20,656 nucleotides of DNA from assembly GCF_041928815.1 (NCBI RefSeq), contig NZ_JBHFEI010000029.1:1-20656 (forward strand), given 5' to 3'. Origin of the DNA: JBHFEI01 sp041928815. GTDB taxonomy: Bacteria; Pseudomonadota; Alphaproteobacteria; Rhizobiales; Rhizobiaceae. The notes under the pieces were generated by a model. That model did not search any database. It saw nothing but the letters and a program-made list of their open reading frames with translations, and was not told where the DNA came from. Numbering within the stretch: the first letter of the stretch is position 1; the number at the start of each line of letters is the position of its first letter. Positions 1 to 7,198 of this stretch are shown here, one piece after another. The position numbers were made by a program, and so were the translations under genes.

Positions 1-126
1 TTAAATCAAACCGCTAGCGAGCCGCAAAATCCGTTCTTACAAAGCCTAAAAAGTCTCAAATCATTCGACGACGGACAGTTAACCTTTATGAATTATGTTG
101 AGGCTGTCCCTTGGAAGAGCCTGTGA
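1..126 (+). CDS. 3' end of an unrecognised gene (partial)
   Basis: Frame 1 is open from the first base to a TGA at 124-126, giving 41 residues that end in NYVEAVPWKSL. The other two plus-strand frames stop within the first 20 bases. The composition is protein-like, but codon use is AT-richer than in the genes to the right. A strong hairpin begins 36 bases after the stop, as expected downstream of a gene. An open stretch of this length can occur by chance, so this is a modest call. I do not recognise the family and the N-terminus lies outside the window. Confidence 0.33.
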   Translation, partial: LNQTASEPQNPFLQSLKSLKSFDDGQLTFMNYVEAVPWKSL

Positions 127-162
127 ACCTAGTCAGTCAGCAAGCCTCTGCGTGTGATAGCC

Positions 163-215
163 CAAGGGACCCTGGAGCCGGACTATTGTGAGTAGTCCGG
201 CTCCCCAATCCCTTG
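163..215 (+). terminator. Strong two-part hairpin after the partial gene
   Basis: A perfect 12-bp stem (174-185 with 193-204, starting GGAGCCGG) closes a 7-base loop. A symmetric 5-base mismatch separates it from an outer 6-7 bp stem (CAAGGG at 163-168 with CCCTTG at 210-215). The structure is easily stable enough for a terminator, but no T-run follows on either strand. It could be a factor-dependent terminator, an mRNA 3' stabiliser or part of a small RNA. The hairpin is certain from the sequence; its role is inferred. Confidence 0.4.
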
Positions 216-1070
216 TTCACCTCTGCAACCGGCCGTTTCTCAAAACCTCGCTTTTTACCGTGTGACGACCCAAGCGTCGGGGCAGTACGGTTAACAGAGC
301 GTTACAAGGGAGAAATCGGATGTCTCGTCCACCATCGGCGATCCCATCTATATATTTTAGATTAATCTGAAATTCTGAAAATGAGGTCTTTGCAGGCCGA
401 GTTGCGCGCAAGCGGACACGAGGATACGAGTTCTACATTTATGAATGACTGTATTTCTCACCCAAGCCGGCATGTCGGTTCCGACGCTGAAGGGGGTTCG
501 GACAGGCCGAACCTGAAACACCGATCGAGTCACGCGCCATCGCGTTTGGTGCAGCTCGCGTCGAACTTGGACAGCTCGTGGGCGACGGGTCGCTTCGTCG
601 ATGTCTATACTTTTGGAAGAAATGAAGACCTAGTGTCTTGCAAATAGGTGCGCGCGTGCCGCCAACCTTGAAAGCGGAGACCTGACTACGTTACCTACAA
701 TGTCAGGCGACATGCCGGCTGCTTGTCCGGAAACGTATCTCCGTCAGTGAACGGGATTTCTCGGTCGAGCTTCGTACGGGATCGACGGATGCATCAGCGT
801 AAGAGCAAGTTCTTTAATTATTCGAGGTCTTAATTTCCGGCACGGTTTGCGCGAGAGGAGGTTGGAAAGCCCCTCCTCTCGTCAGCTTTAGAAACCTGAT
901 TCGCGAGTGTTTCAACCACTTTCGCCGAGAAATCGTAATCGGCAAAAAACGGCGTCCCTAAAGCCGAAACTTGCGAATCACTAGCCGAATCATTTAGATA
1001 ACATCGCACTCATAGGTTGAATCGAGTCCTACGTATGTGCGGAATTTACAGACGTATGTGATGAACCACA
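216..1070. other. Low-GC stretch without a convincing gene
   Basis: Short open frames exist on both strands (for example minus 217-411 and plus 381-647), but neither resembles a known protein nor has the GC-rich third positions of the neighbouring genes. The stretch contains several inverted repeats: 474-485 (GTCGG-TT-CCGAC), 495-513 (7-bp stem GGTTCGG/CCGAACC with a 5-base loop) and 852-881 (10-bp stem around GAGAGGAGG/CCTCCTCTC with a 10-base loop). None has a T-run. It also has a 9-bp direct repeat near 1031-1060. It may be decayed or acquired DNA, or host small-RNA genes. Confidence 0.5.
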
Positions 1071-2351
1071 TCAGAGTTTTCCGAGCGACTGTTCGAGATC
1101 GGCGATGATGTCGGCGACATCCTCGATGCCGACGGAGAGGCGGACCACGTCGGGACCGGCGCCCGCCGCCGCCTGCTGCTCCGGCGTCAGCTGGCGGTGG
1201 GTGGTGGAGGCCGGATGGATGACCAGCGAGCGCGTGTCGCCGATATTGGCGAGGTGCGAGAAGAGCTGGAGCCCCTCGACGAAGGCCTTGCCCGCCTCGT
1301 AGCCGCCCTTCAGCCCGAAGGTGAAGACTGCGCCCGCCCCCTTCGGCGAATAGCGCTGCTGGAGGGCATGATTCGGGTCGGCGGCGAGCCCGGCATAGTT
1401 GACCCAGGCGACCTGGGGATGGGCGCTCAGCCATTCGGCGACTGCCGCCGCATTGTCGCAATGGCGCTGCATGCGCAGCGGCAGCGTCTCGATGCCGGTC
1501 AGGAGCATGAAGGCGTTGAAGGGCGAGATCGCCGGGCCGAAATCGCGCAGGCCCAGCACGCGGGCAGCGATGGCGAAGGCGAAATTGCCGAAGGTCGCAT
1601 GCAGCACGACGCCGCCATATTCCGGCCGGGGCTCGGAGAGTAGCGGATATTTGCCCGAGGCGCTCCAGTCGAAGGTGCCGCCGTCGACGATGACGCCGCC
1701 CATCGAATTGCCGTGGCCGCCGATGAACTTGGTGAGGGAGTGGACGACGATGTCGGCGCCGTGCTCGAGCGGGCGCACCAGATAGGGGGTCGCCATCGTG
1801 TTGTCGACGATCAGCGGCAGGCCGTGCCGGTGCGCCACCTCGGCGATCGCGGCGATGTCGACGAAGGTGCCGCCGGGATTGGCGAGGCTTTCGATGAAGA
1901 CCGCCTTGGTGCGCGCGTCGATCGCCGCCTCTATCGCGGCGGGGTCGGCGACGTCGACGAAGCGCGCCTGCCAGTCGAACGACTTGAAGGCATTGCCGAA
2001 CTGGTTGATCGAACCGCCGTAAAGCCGCTTGGCGGCGATGAAATTGTCGCCCGCATTCATGATCGTGTGGAAGACGAGGAGCTGGGCGGCATGGCCGGAG
2101 GCGACCGCGAGCGCCGCCGTTCCGCCTTCGAGCGCGGCGAGACGCTCCTCGAGCACGGCCTGGGTCGGGTTCATGATGCGGGTATAGATGTTGCCGAACT
2201 GCTGCAGGCCGAAAAGCGCCGCCGCGTGGTCGGCGTCGTTGAAGACGAAGCTGGTCGTCTGGTAGATCGGCGTCGCCCGCGCGCCGGTCGTCGGATCGGG
2301 CTGGGCGCCAGCATGGATCGCCAGCGTGTTGAATCCCGGATTGTCCGTCAT
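1071..2351 (-). CDS. metY: O-acetylhomoserine sulfhydrylase (PLP enzyme)
   Basis: This 426-residue protein belongs to the Cys/Met-metabolism PLP enzyme family and matches the usual MetY length; MetZ and MetB are nearer 390-400. It makes homocysteine from O-acetylhomoserine and sulfide in cytoplasmic methionine synthesis. The N-terminal block NTLAIHAG, the YTRIMNPT block (residues 56-63), VDNT with the PLP-pyridine aspartate D183, and HSLTKFIGGHG with the Schiff-base lysine K208 are all present. The ATG start has a GGAGG-type ribosome-binding site about 6 bases upstream on the minus strand. A promoter-like pair sits just ahead, leaving a short leader with no room for a riboswitch. The exact acyl-homoserine substrate (acetyl or succinyl) is inferred from family resemblance. 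Confidence 0.92.
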   Translation of the reverse strand: MTDNPGFNTLAIHAGAQPDPTTGARATPIYQTTSFVFNDADHAAALFGLQQFGNIYTRIMNPTQAVLEERLAALEGGTAALAVASGHAAQLLVFHTIMNAGDNFIAAKRLYGGSINQFGNAFKSFDWQARFVDVADPAAIEAAIDARTKAVFIESLANPGGTFVDIAAIAEVAHRHGLPLIVDNTMATPYLVRPLEHGADIVVHSLTKFIGGHGNSMGGVIVDGGTFDWSASGKYPLLSEPRPEYGGVVLHATFGNFAFAIAARVLGLRDFGPAISPFNAFMLLTGIETLPLRMQRHCDNAAAVAEWLSAHPQVAWVNYAGLAADPNHALQQRYSPKGAGAVFTFGLKGGYEAGKAFVEGLQLFSHLANIGDTRSLVIHPASTTHRQLTPEQQAAAGAGPDVVRLSVGIEDVADIIADLEQSLGKL

Positions 2352-2380
2352 GTCTTTCCTCCCTCGTTCATGAGGGCGGC

Positions 2381-2409
2381 ACTATCCCAAAGCCTTCGCA
2401 CCGACGCAA
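2381..2409 (-). promoter_or_regulatory. Candidate metY promoter
   Basis: Read on the minus strand, TTGCGT (2409-2404) and GATAGT (2386-2381) are separated by exactly 17 bp. A start site near 2374 would give a leader of roughly 22 bases that includes the Shine-Dalgarno sequence. The -10 box is only a fair match, so this is a candidate. Confidence 0.35.
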
Positions 2410-2456
2410 AGAAAGAATACGGGGCCGCGACGGCCTTCCGGGGAAATCTTTGTCGC

Positions 2457-2885
2457 TCAGCCGACGAGACGCGGATATTCGATCGCGGGACAGCGGTCCA
2501 TCACCACGAGGATGCCGGCGGCCTCGGCGCGGGCCGCGGCCGCATCGTCGCGCACGCCGAGCTGCATCCAGATCACCTTCGGCGGCCGGGCGAGCGCCAG
2601 CACCTCCTCGACGAGCGCCGGAACGGCCTCCGACGCGCGGAAGACGTCGACCATGTCGACCGGTCCCGCGATGTCGGCGAGCCGGGCCGCGACCGGCTGG
2701 CCATGGATCTCGCCACCGGCGAGCCCCGGATTGACCGGGATCACCCGATAGCCCTTCGCGAGCAGAAAGCCCATGACGCGATGGCTCGGGCGCTGCTCGT
2801 TCTTCGAGGCGCCGACGAGCGCAATCGTGCGCACCGATCGCAGGATCCCGGCCAGATAGGACTCCGCATAGTCGTCGTGGTTCAT
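2457..2885 (-). CDS. CoA-binding domain protein (YccU-like)
   Basis: This 142-residue protein is a single Rossmann-type CoA-binding domain (CoA_binding_2 family). The signature IALVGASKNEQRPSHRV (residues 21-37), followed by GYRVIPVNPG (45-54), matches the nucleotide-binding loop and second strand of this family. VDMVDVFR (77-83) and KVIWMQLG (103-110) are later conserved strands. The physiological role of these stand-alone proteins is poorly known. The open frame extends much further upstream, but residues before MNHDDY do not look like this family. The ATG at 2885 is preceded by a purine-rich AGGG-type site. The gene lies 105 bp upstream of metY on the same strand and could be co-transcribed with it, although a candidate metY promoter lies between them. 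Confidence 0.85.
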   Translation of the reverse strand: MNHDDYAESYLAGILRSVRTIALVGASKNEQRPSHRVMGFLLAKGYRVIPVNPGLAGGEIHGQPVAARLADIAGPVDMVDVFRASEAVPALVEEVLALARPPKVIWMQLGVRDDAAAARAEAAGILVVMDRCPAIEYPRLVG

Positions 2886-3032
2886 GCCCTGCCCTTCCCG
2901 CCGTTTGCGCTGCGAGAAAAGTGGCGCCCGTCGCGCCGCTGTCAACCGGTGCGAAGCCACCCTTTCAGACTTTCGTCGTCCTTGCCGCGCGCCGCGTTCG
3001 GGGCGAGCCTTGGCGCGAAAGGAAACGCCTCC

Positions 3033-3473
3033 ATGCCCGAACTCTCTCCGCTCCTGACCGTCGACGACGTCAACCGGTTCCTCGACACCGATTTTCCCGA
3101 ACTGCATGCCGGCGGCCGCGTCTATGGCCTCACCGCCGTCGCGCCGGGCGAAGCGACGATGCGGCTCGTGCCGCATGCCGCGCATCTGCGTCCCGGCGGC
3201 ACCGTGTCGGGACCGGCGCTGTTCACGCTCGCCGATGTCTGCGCCTATGCGACGCTGATCGCCCATATCGGCCCGGTCGCGCTCGCCGTCACCACCAATC
3301 TCAACATCAGCTTCCTGCGCAAGCCGGCGCTCGGGCCGCTCGACTGCCGCTGCCGGATCCTCAAGCTCGGACGGCGGCTTGCGGTGCTGACGGCGGAGAT
3401 CGCGGCGCCCGGAGACCAGAATCTCGTCGCCCATGCCACGGCGACCTATTCGATCCCGCCCGGCAAAAAGTGA
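3033..3473 (+). CDS. PaaI-family hot-dog thioesterase
   Basis: This 146-residue protein has the length and fold pattern of a PaaI/YdiI-type acyl-CoA thioesterase, a cytoplasmic enzyme that hydrolyses acyl-CoA. The block LRPGGTVSGPALFTLADVCA (residues 52-71) corresponds to the hot-dog helix region that usually reads HGG...lADxa; here arginine-proline replaces the usual histidine. NLNISFLRKP (89-98) is the conserved strand followed by the FLRP-like turn. The C-terminal strand HATATYSIP (134-142) closes the sheet. The ATG has AAGGA about 9 bases upstream. The gene is divergent from the CoA-binding gene across a 147-bp gap and is followed by an AT-rich stretch and the rplM promoter. The substrate cannot be predicted. 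Confidence 0.8.
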   Translation: MPELSPLLTVDDVNRFLDTDFPELHAGGRVYGLTAVAPGEATMRLVPHAAHLRPGGTVSGPALFTLADVCAYATLIAHIGPVALAVTTNLNISFLRKPALGPLDCRCRILKLGRRLAVLTAEIAAPGDQNLVAHATATYSIPPGKK

Positions 3474-3491
3474 GGTATTAAAATACCACAC
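3470..3491. promoter_or_regulatory. Operator-like inverted repeat at thioesterase stop
   Basis: GTG-a-GGTATT-aa-AATACC-a-CAC is a 22-bp sequence with two-fold symmetry in both its inner 6-bp arms and outer 3-bp arms. It overlaps the TGA of the thioesterase gene and opens an AT-rich stretch (about 3475-3530) in otherwise GC-rich DNA. It lies some 55 bp upstream of the rplM -35 box. The geometry suits a dimeric repressor or activator. The regulator is unknown. Confidence 0.35.
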
Positions 3492-3545
3492 ATTTAACTT
3501 ATTGTTTTTGCTTTCTTTATTTTTCCGTTCACCCTGCAGGCTTCC

Positions 3546-3574
3546 TTGTCATCCGTAACGGCTTGCCGTATAAG
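3546..3574 (+). promoter_or_regulatory. Promoter of rplM-rpsI
   Basis: TTGTCA (3546-3551) and TATAAG (3569-3574) are separated by exactly 17 bp, an excellent housekeeping-sigma match for a highly expressed ribosomal operon. The predicted start is near 3581, giving a leader of about 114 bases before the rplM ATG. The AT-rich stretch 20-70 bp upstream could boost activity. Confidence 0.7.
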
Positions 3575-3584
3575 CTGCGACCGG

Positions 3585-3609
3585 AAAGCGGTCCGTCACG
3601 GACCGTTTT
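3585..3609 (+). terminator. Terminator-like hairpin in the rplM leader
   Basis: A 7-bp GC-rich stem (CGGTCCG 3589-3595 with CGGACCG 3599-3605) around loop TCA extends through AAAG/TTTT pairs. It runs into TTTTCGTTTT at 3606-3615, the layout of an intrinsic terminator. It lies between the predicted rplM start site and the rplM coding region. It is either the end of thioesterase transcripts or an attenuator for the ribosomal operon. Two more hairpins follow: 3614-3633 (TTGCCGG/CCGGCAA) and 3652-3672 (CCCGG/CCGGG). Confidence 0.5.
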
Positions 3610-3694
3610 CGTTTTGCCGGCCCCATCCGGCAAGCCAAGCAACAAGAAACGCCCGGGCGGCGACGCGCCGGGTCCCCTCATGAAAGAGACCATC

Positions 3695-4159
3695 ATGTCT
3701 ACCTTCGTTCAGAAGCCTGCAGAGGTCGAGAAGAAGTGGATCCTCATCGATGCCGAAGGGCTCGTTGTCGGACGCCTCGCCTCGATCGTCGCGAACATCC
3801 TGCGCGGCAAGCACAAGGCCACCTTCACGCCCCATGTCGACGATGGCGACAACGTCATCATCATCAATGCCGACAAGGTCGCGCTCACCGGCAAGAAGTA
3901 CACCGACAAGGTCTACTACTGGCACACCGGCTATCCGGGCGGCATCAAGGAGCGCACCGCGCGCCAGATCATCGAGGGCCGCTTCCCGGAGCGCGTCATC
4001 GAGAAGGCCGTCGAGCGCATGGTTCCGCGCGGGCCGCTCGGCCGTCGCCAGCTCAAGAACCTGCGCGTCTATGCCGGCGCCAACCACCCGCATGAAGCCC
4101 AGCAGCCCGTCACCCTCGACGTCGGCGCGCTGAACAGCAAGAACAAAAGGAGCGCCTGA
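3695..4159 (+). CDS. rplM: 50S ribosomal protein L13
   Basis: The 154-residue product is the large-subunit protein L13, an early assembly protein that binds 23S rRNA. Diagnostic blocks include KWILIDAEGLVVGRLAS, VIIINADKVALTGKKYTDK, YYWHTGYPGGIKERTA and ERMVPRGPLGRRQLKNLRVY. The length equals that of rhizobial L13, and the terminus STFVQKPAEVEKKW fits the usual start there. The frame is open upstream to 3563, but that part translates the hairpin-rich leader and is not L13-like. An in-frame ATG at 3680 (MKETIM) is a less likely start. rpsI follows after 2 bases, so the two are co-transcribed. Confidence 0.97.
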   Translation: MSTFVQKPAEVEKKWILIDAEGLVVGRLASIVANILRGKHKATFTPHVDDGDNVIIINADKVALTGKKYTDKVYYWHTGYPGGIKERTARQIIEGRFPERVIEKAVERMVPRGPLGRRQLKNLRVYAGANHPHEAQQPVTLDVGALNSKNKRSA

Positions 4160-4161
4160 TC

Positions 4162-4644
4162 GTGGCCGACCTCTCTTCCCTGAAAGACCTGGTCGCCGGC
4201 GGCGGCGAGCAGGCCGCAGCCGCCGTGGCTCCGGTGCATGTCCGCAAGGTCGACGCCCAGGGTCGCTCCTACGCGACCGGCAAGCGCAAGAACGCGGTTG
4301 CCCGCGTCTGGGTCAAGCCGGGCTCCGGCAAGATCACGGTCAACGGCAAGGAGTTCACCGCCTACTTCGCCCGCCCCGTGCTGCAGATGATCCTGCGCCA
4401 GCCGATCTTCGCGGCCGCCCGTGACGGCCAGTTCGACATCGACGCAACCGTTGCCGGCGGCGGCCTTTCCGGCCAGGCCGGCGCCGTCCGTCACGGCATC
4501 TCCAAGGCGCTGACCTACTTCGAGCCGGGCCTGCGCCCGGTGCTGAAGAAGGGCGGCTTCCTGACCCGCGACAGCCGCGTCGTCGAGCGCAAGAAGTACG
4601 GCCGCGCCAAGGCCCGCCGTTCGTTCCAGTTCTCGAAGCGCTGA
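4162..4644 (+). CDS. rpsI: 30S ribosomal protein S9
   Basis: The 160-residue product is small-subunit protein S9, whose C-terminal tail reaches the P-site tRNA. The universal blocks GRSYATGKRKNAVARVWVK, FDIDATVAGGGLSGQAGAV, RHGISKAL and the ending SFQFSKR are present; the final SKR is the conserved tail that contacts tRNA. The start is GTG at 4162, with AAAAGGAG ending 11 bases before it, inside the end of rplM. The N-terminal 35 residues are an alanine-rich extension common in alphaproteobacteria. Transcription ends at the strong terminator 25 bases downstream. Confidence 0.97.
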   Translation: MADLSSLKDLVAGGGEQAAAAVAPVHVRKVDAQGRSYATGKRKNAVARVWVKPGSGKITVNGKEFTAYFARPVLQMILRQPIFAAARDGQFDIDATVAGGGLSGQAGAVRHGISKALTYFEPGLRPVLKKGGFLTRDSRVVERKKYGRAKARRSFQFSKR

Positions 4645-4669
4645 TACGCTTTCGGATCTCAAGGACAGG

Positions 4670-4700
4670 AAAAGGCCGGGTCTCGCGACCCGGCCTTTTT
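4670..4700 (+). terminator. Intrinsic terminator after rpsI
   Basis: A perfect 9-bp GC-rich stem (4674-4682 with 4687-4695, GGCCGGGTC/GACCCGGCC) around a TCGC loop is flanked by AAAA before and TTTTT after. It is a textbook rho-independent terminator. It is nearly symmetric, so it may also stop transcription from the convergent acyltransferase gene. Confidence 0.9.
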
Positions 4701-4737
4701 CGTTGCGTTGGGGAGCGGGAGGCAGGCGGCGCCCGGT

Positions 4738-5886
4738 TCAGGCGACGGCCACCCTCCGGCGGCGCGCTGGCAGGAGACGGGCGATCTGCCGGTTGAGCCA
4801 GTCCGTCACGGGGCTCTCGAAAAGGCGATGGGCGAGCGCGGAGCCCACCAGAACCGCGACGATGACGGCAATAACCGCGCAGGCGATCAGAAGCGGCGAT
4901 CCGGCGAGGCGCGCCGCGGCGACCTTGACGAAGAGCTGGATGACGTAGACGTGCAGCAGATAGGTCGAGAACGACCAGTCGCCGAGCCGCTGCAGCCAGG
5001 GCAGGCGCGCGGTGAACAGGCTGCGGGCGCCGAGGAAGAAGAAGGCGGCCGGCACGCCCCAGATGGCGAAACGCCATGTATCGTCATAGGCGCCCGTCGT
5101 CACCAGAAGCAGGATAACGAGCGGCATCGCCAGCAGCCAGAACGGCGCGAACCACGGATGGCGGGTCGCGACCGCGCCGTATTTCCAGATCAGGATGCCG
5201 AAGGCGAATTCGAGGATGATCGGCTGGGTGAAGAACTCGAAGATCACGCCGCCCTCGATGAGGAGCCCGGAGACGACGGCGAGCGCCAGCGCGCCGACCG
5301 TGACCATCAGCCCGCGATCGCCCGACAGCCAGACGGTCAGCGCCACCAGCCCGTAGAAGAACATCTCGAAATTCAGCGTCCAGCCGACCGACATGACGGG
5401 AATGTGCGATCCAAGGACGGGATCGGGGATGAAGAGCATCGAGAAGAGCACGCTCGTCCAGCCGATGTCGGACCGGTTCATCAGGTGCGGCAGGATCAGC
5501 GAGACGGCGACGACCCCGAGCGTGAACATCCAGTAGACCGGGGCGATCCGCGCGAGGCGCCGCAGGAGGAAGCGGAGCGGCTCGAAATTCCGGTCGCGCG
5601 CGACGATCATCGCCATGATGTATCCGCTGATGACGAAGAAGACGTCGACACCGATCGCGCCGAGGGCGAAGGGATTGGACCAGCCGAGCTCGCTGTTCAG
5701 CGAGGCGAAGATGTGGAAGACGACGACGGACCAGCAGGCGATGGCGCGCAGGTACTGGATGGAATCGATCGTTTCCGGATGGGCGGCCGCCGCCGCGCGC
5801 TGCGGCGCGCGAAGGACGCTTGCCATGCGGCGGCGCAGCGTCTCCCTCGTTTCCGTCCTCGGTGAAAATGCATCAAACAGGGCCAT
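4738..5886 (-). CDS. Acyltransferase 3 family membrane protein (ExoZ-like)
   Basis: This 382-residue integral membrane protein belongs to the acyltransferase 3 family (OafA/ExoZ type), which moves acyl groups, usually acetyl, onto exported or surface sugars. SIQYLRAIACWSVVVFH (residues 42-58) carries the family's conserved histidine H58. GVDVFFVISGYIM (79-91) is the typical second-helix motif, RRLARIAPVYW (109-119) the conserved arginine loop, and VGWTLNFEMFFY (167-178) the central motif. About ten hydrophobic helices follow one another, ending in a basic tail. The ATG at 5886 has GGGAG upstream. It is convergent with rpsI and divergent from speB. The nearby polysaccharide locus is a plausible source of substrate, but that link is inferred. 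Confidence 0.85.
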   Translation of the reverse strand: MALFDAFSPRTETRETLRRRMASVLRAPQRAAAAAHPETIDSIQYLRAIACWSVVVFHIFASLNSELGWSNPFALGAIGVDVFFVISGYIMAMIVARDRNFEPLRFLLRRLARIAPVYWMFTLGVVAVSLILPHLMNRSDIGWTSVLFSMLFIPDPVLGSHIPVMSVGWTLNFEMFFYGLVALTVWLSGDRGLMVTVGALALAVVSGLLIEGGVIFEFFTQPIILEFAFGILIWKYGAVATRHPWFAPFWLLAMPLVILLLVTTGAYDDTWRFAIWGVPAAFFFLGARSLFTARLPWLQRLGDWSFSTYLLHVYVIQLFVKVAAARLAGSPLLIACAVIAVIVAVLVGSALAHRLFESPVTDWLNRQIARLLPARRRRVAVA

Positions 5887-5930
5887 GCGCCACTCCCGGG
5901 GTTTACCGTCGGTTCACCGTCCGCCGCTTT

Positions 5931-5949
5931 CCGTCCCGTTTCGGGACGG
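5931..5949. repeat. Perfect hairpin between acyltransferase and speB
   Basis: CCGTCCCG (5931-5938) and CGGGACGG (5942-5949) form an 8-bp perfect stem around TTT. It lies 45 bp ahead of the acyltransferase start. A near-repeat, TTTACCGTC then TTCACCGTC, sits between. It could be an operator or a leader hairpin of the minus-strand gene. No T-run follows. Confidence 0.4.
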
Positions 5950-6060
5950 ATCGGCCACGCCCGGATATCCTTCCTTTCCCATTCGCAAGTTCCGGGCCAG
6001 AATTTACCCGCGGGCCCCTTTGCGCTAGAGGTGAAGCCCGCCCCGGACCGGAGAACAGCC

Positions 6061-7017
6061 TTGGCCAACAGGACGATCGACCACGCCATCACCGCGCGCC
6101 GCCTGACCGATGCCGCGACCGACCCGACCCATGCCGGCGTGCTCTCCTTCATGCGGCGCAGATATTCGAAGCAGCTGAAGGGCGCGGACGCCGTCGTCTG
6201 GGGCATCCCCTTCGACGCGGCCACCTCGAACCGGCCGGGCGCCCGCTTCGGGCCGCAGGCGATCCGCCGCGCCTCGGCCATCTTCGACAACGACCCGCAA
6301 TATCCCTTCGGCCGGGATCTCTTCGAGGCGATGGCGGTGATCGACCATGGCGACTGCCTGCTCGACTACGGCAATCATGCCAAAACGCCGGCGACGATCG
6401 AGCGGGAAACCGCGCGGATCCTGAAGAGCGGCGCTTTCCTGATGACGCTCGGCGGCGACCACTTCATCACCTATCCGCTGCTGAAAGCCCATGCGGCCCG
6501 GCACGGACCGCTCGCCATGGTGCAGTTCGACGCGCATCAGGACACCTGGCCGGACGAGAAAGGCCGCATCGACCACGGCTCCTTTGTCGGGCGCGCCGTG
6601 CGCGAAGGCCTGATCGATCCCGCCCGCTCGATCCAGATCGGCATCCGCACCCATGCGCCGGAGGATTGCGGCATCCGCATCCTCTACGGCCACGAGATCG
6701 AGGAGATGGGCGCGGCCGCCATTGCCGAGACGATCCTCGCCCATGTCGGCGACCACGCGGCCTATCTCACCTTCGACATCGACTGCCTCGACCCGGCCTT
6801 TGCGCCCGGAACCGGCACGCCGGTCTCGGGCGGGCCGACGGCTGCGCGCATCCTCTCGGTGCTGCGCAGGCTCGCCCCGCTCGACATCCGCGGCGCCGAT
6901 GTCGTCGAGGTCGCGCCCGCCTATGACCATGCCGATGTCACGGCGATTGCCGCCTCGACCATCGCCATGTATATGCTCGGCCTCCACGCCGAGCGGCTCG
7001 CACGCCGCAGGGCCTAG
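6061..7017 (+). CDS. speB: Agmatinase (ureohydrolase family)
   Basis: This 318-residue protein is a ureohydrolase, which hydrolyses agmatine to putrescine and urea with a binuclear manganese centre in the cytoplasm. All metal ligands are visible: H134 in LGGDH, D157, H159 and D161 in FDAHQD, and D239 and D241 in FDIDCLDP. E283 in VVEVAPAYD matches the conserved substrate-side glutamate. WGIPFDAATSNRPGARFGP (48-66) is the typical N-terminal loop. TTG at 6061 has GGAG 7 bases upstream; a GTG at 6031 in the same frame lacks a good site. Close relatives such as guanidinobutyrase share these motifs, so substrate is less certain than family. The next gene is argC, tying the region to arginine metabolism. 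Confidence 0.88.
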   Translation: MANRTIDHAITARRLTDAATDPTHAGVLSFMRRRYSKQLKGADAVVWGIPFDAATSNRPGARFGPQAIRRASAIFDNDPQYPFGRDLFEAMAVIDHGDCLLDYGNHAKTPATIERETARILKSGAFLMTLGGDHFITYPLLKAHAARHGPLAMVQFDAHQDTWPDEKGRIDHGSFVGRAVREGLIDPARSIQIGIRTHAPEDCGIRILYGHEIEEMGAAAIAETILAHVGDHAAYLTFDIDCLDPAFAPGTGTPVSGGPTAARILSVLRRLAPLDIRGADVVEVAPAYDHADVTAIAASTIAMYMLGLHAERLARRRA

Positions 7018-7026
7018 AGTTTGTCG

Positions 7027-7052
7027 GGGATGACGTGGACTCCGGTCATCCC
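7027..7052 (+). repeat. Hairpin downstream of speB
   Basis: GGGATGAC (7027-7034) and GTCATCCC (7045-7052) form an 8-bp stem with a 10-base loop, 9 bases after the speB stop. AAAAG follows, not a T-run, so an intrinsic terminator is doubtful. It may protect the 3' end of the message or separate speB from argC. The remainder of the gap up to argC shows no gene. Confidence 0.4.
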
Positions 7053-7198
7053 GAAAAGACAAACGACAACAATGAGCGGAGCGTCTGTCTGGTTCAGACT
7101 CAACCTGACGGACTCCCCGCTGTTATCAAACCGATAGAGGATCATGCCAGAGTGATTCGGCAGACGGCGCCAAACCACTGGCAGGACAGGAAAACGAC

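Noticed and set aside
381..647. 88-codon plus-strand frame in the left low-GC region
   Set aside because: No family resemblance, no ribosome-binding site, codon use not like coding DNA, and it spans hairpin-forming sequences.
2352..2456. SAM-II or other SAM-type riboswitch before metY
   Set aside because: Alphaproteobacterial methionine genes often have one, but I found no convincing pseudoknot core here, and the best promoter leaves a leader of only about 22 bases.
1713..3473. Long plus-strand frame of 586 codons across metY and its neighbours
   Set aside because: Arginine/aspartate-rich antisense translation typical of high-GC DNA; it overlaps recognisable minus-strand genes. Only its last 146 codons are real (the thioesterase).
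3563..3694. N-terminal extension of L13 from a start at 3563
   Set aside because: It would begin inside the promoter -10 region and translate the hairpin-rich leader; the 154-residue form already matches the family.
4708..5865. Long plus-strand frame opposite the acyltransferase
   Set aside because: Low-complexity charged translation, antisense to a clear membrane protein.
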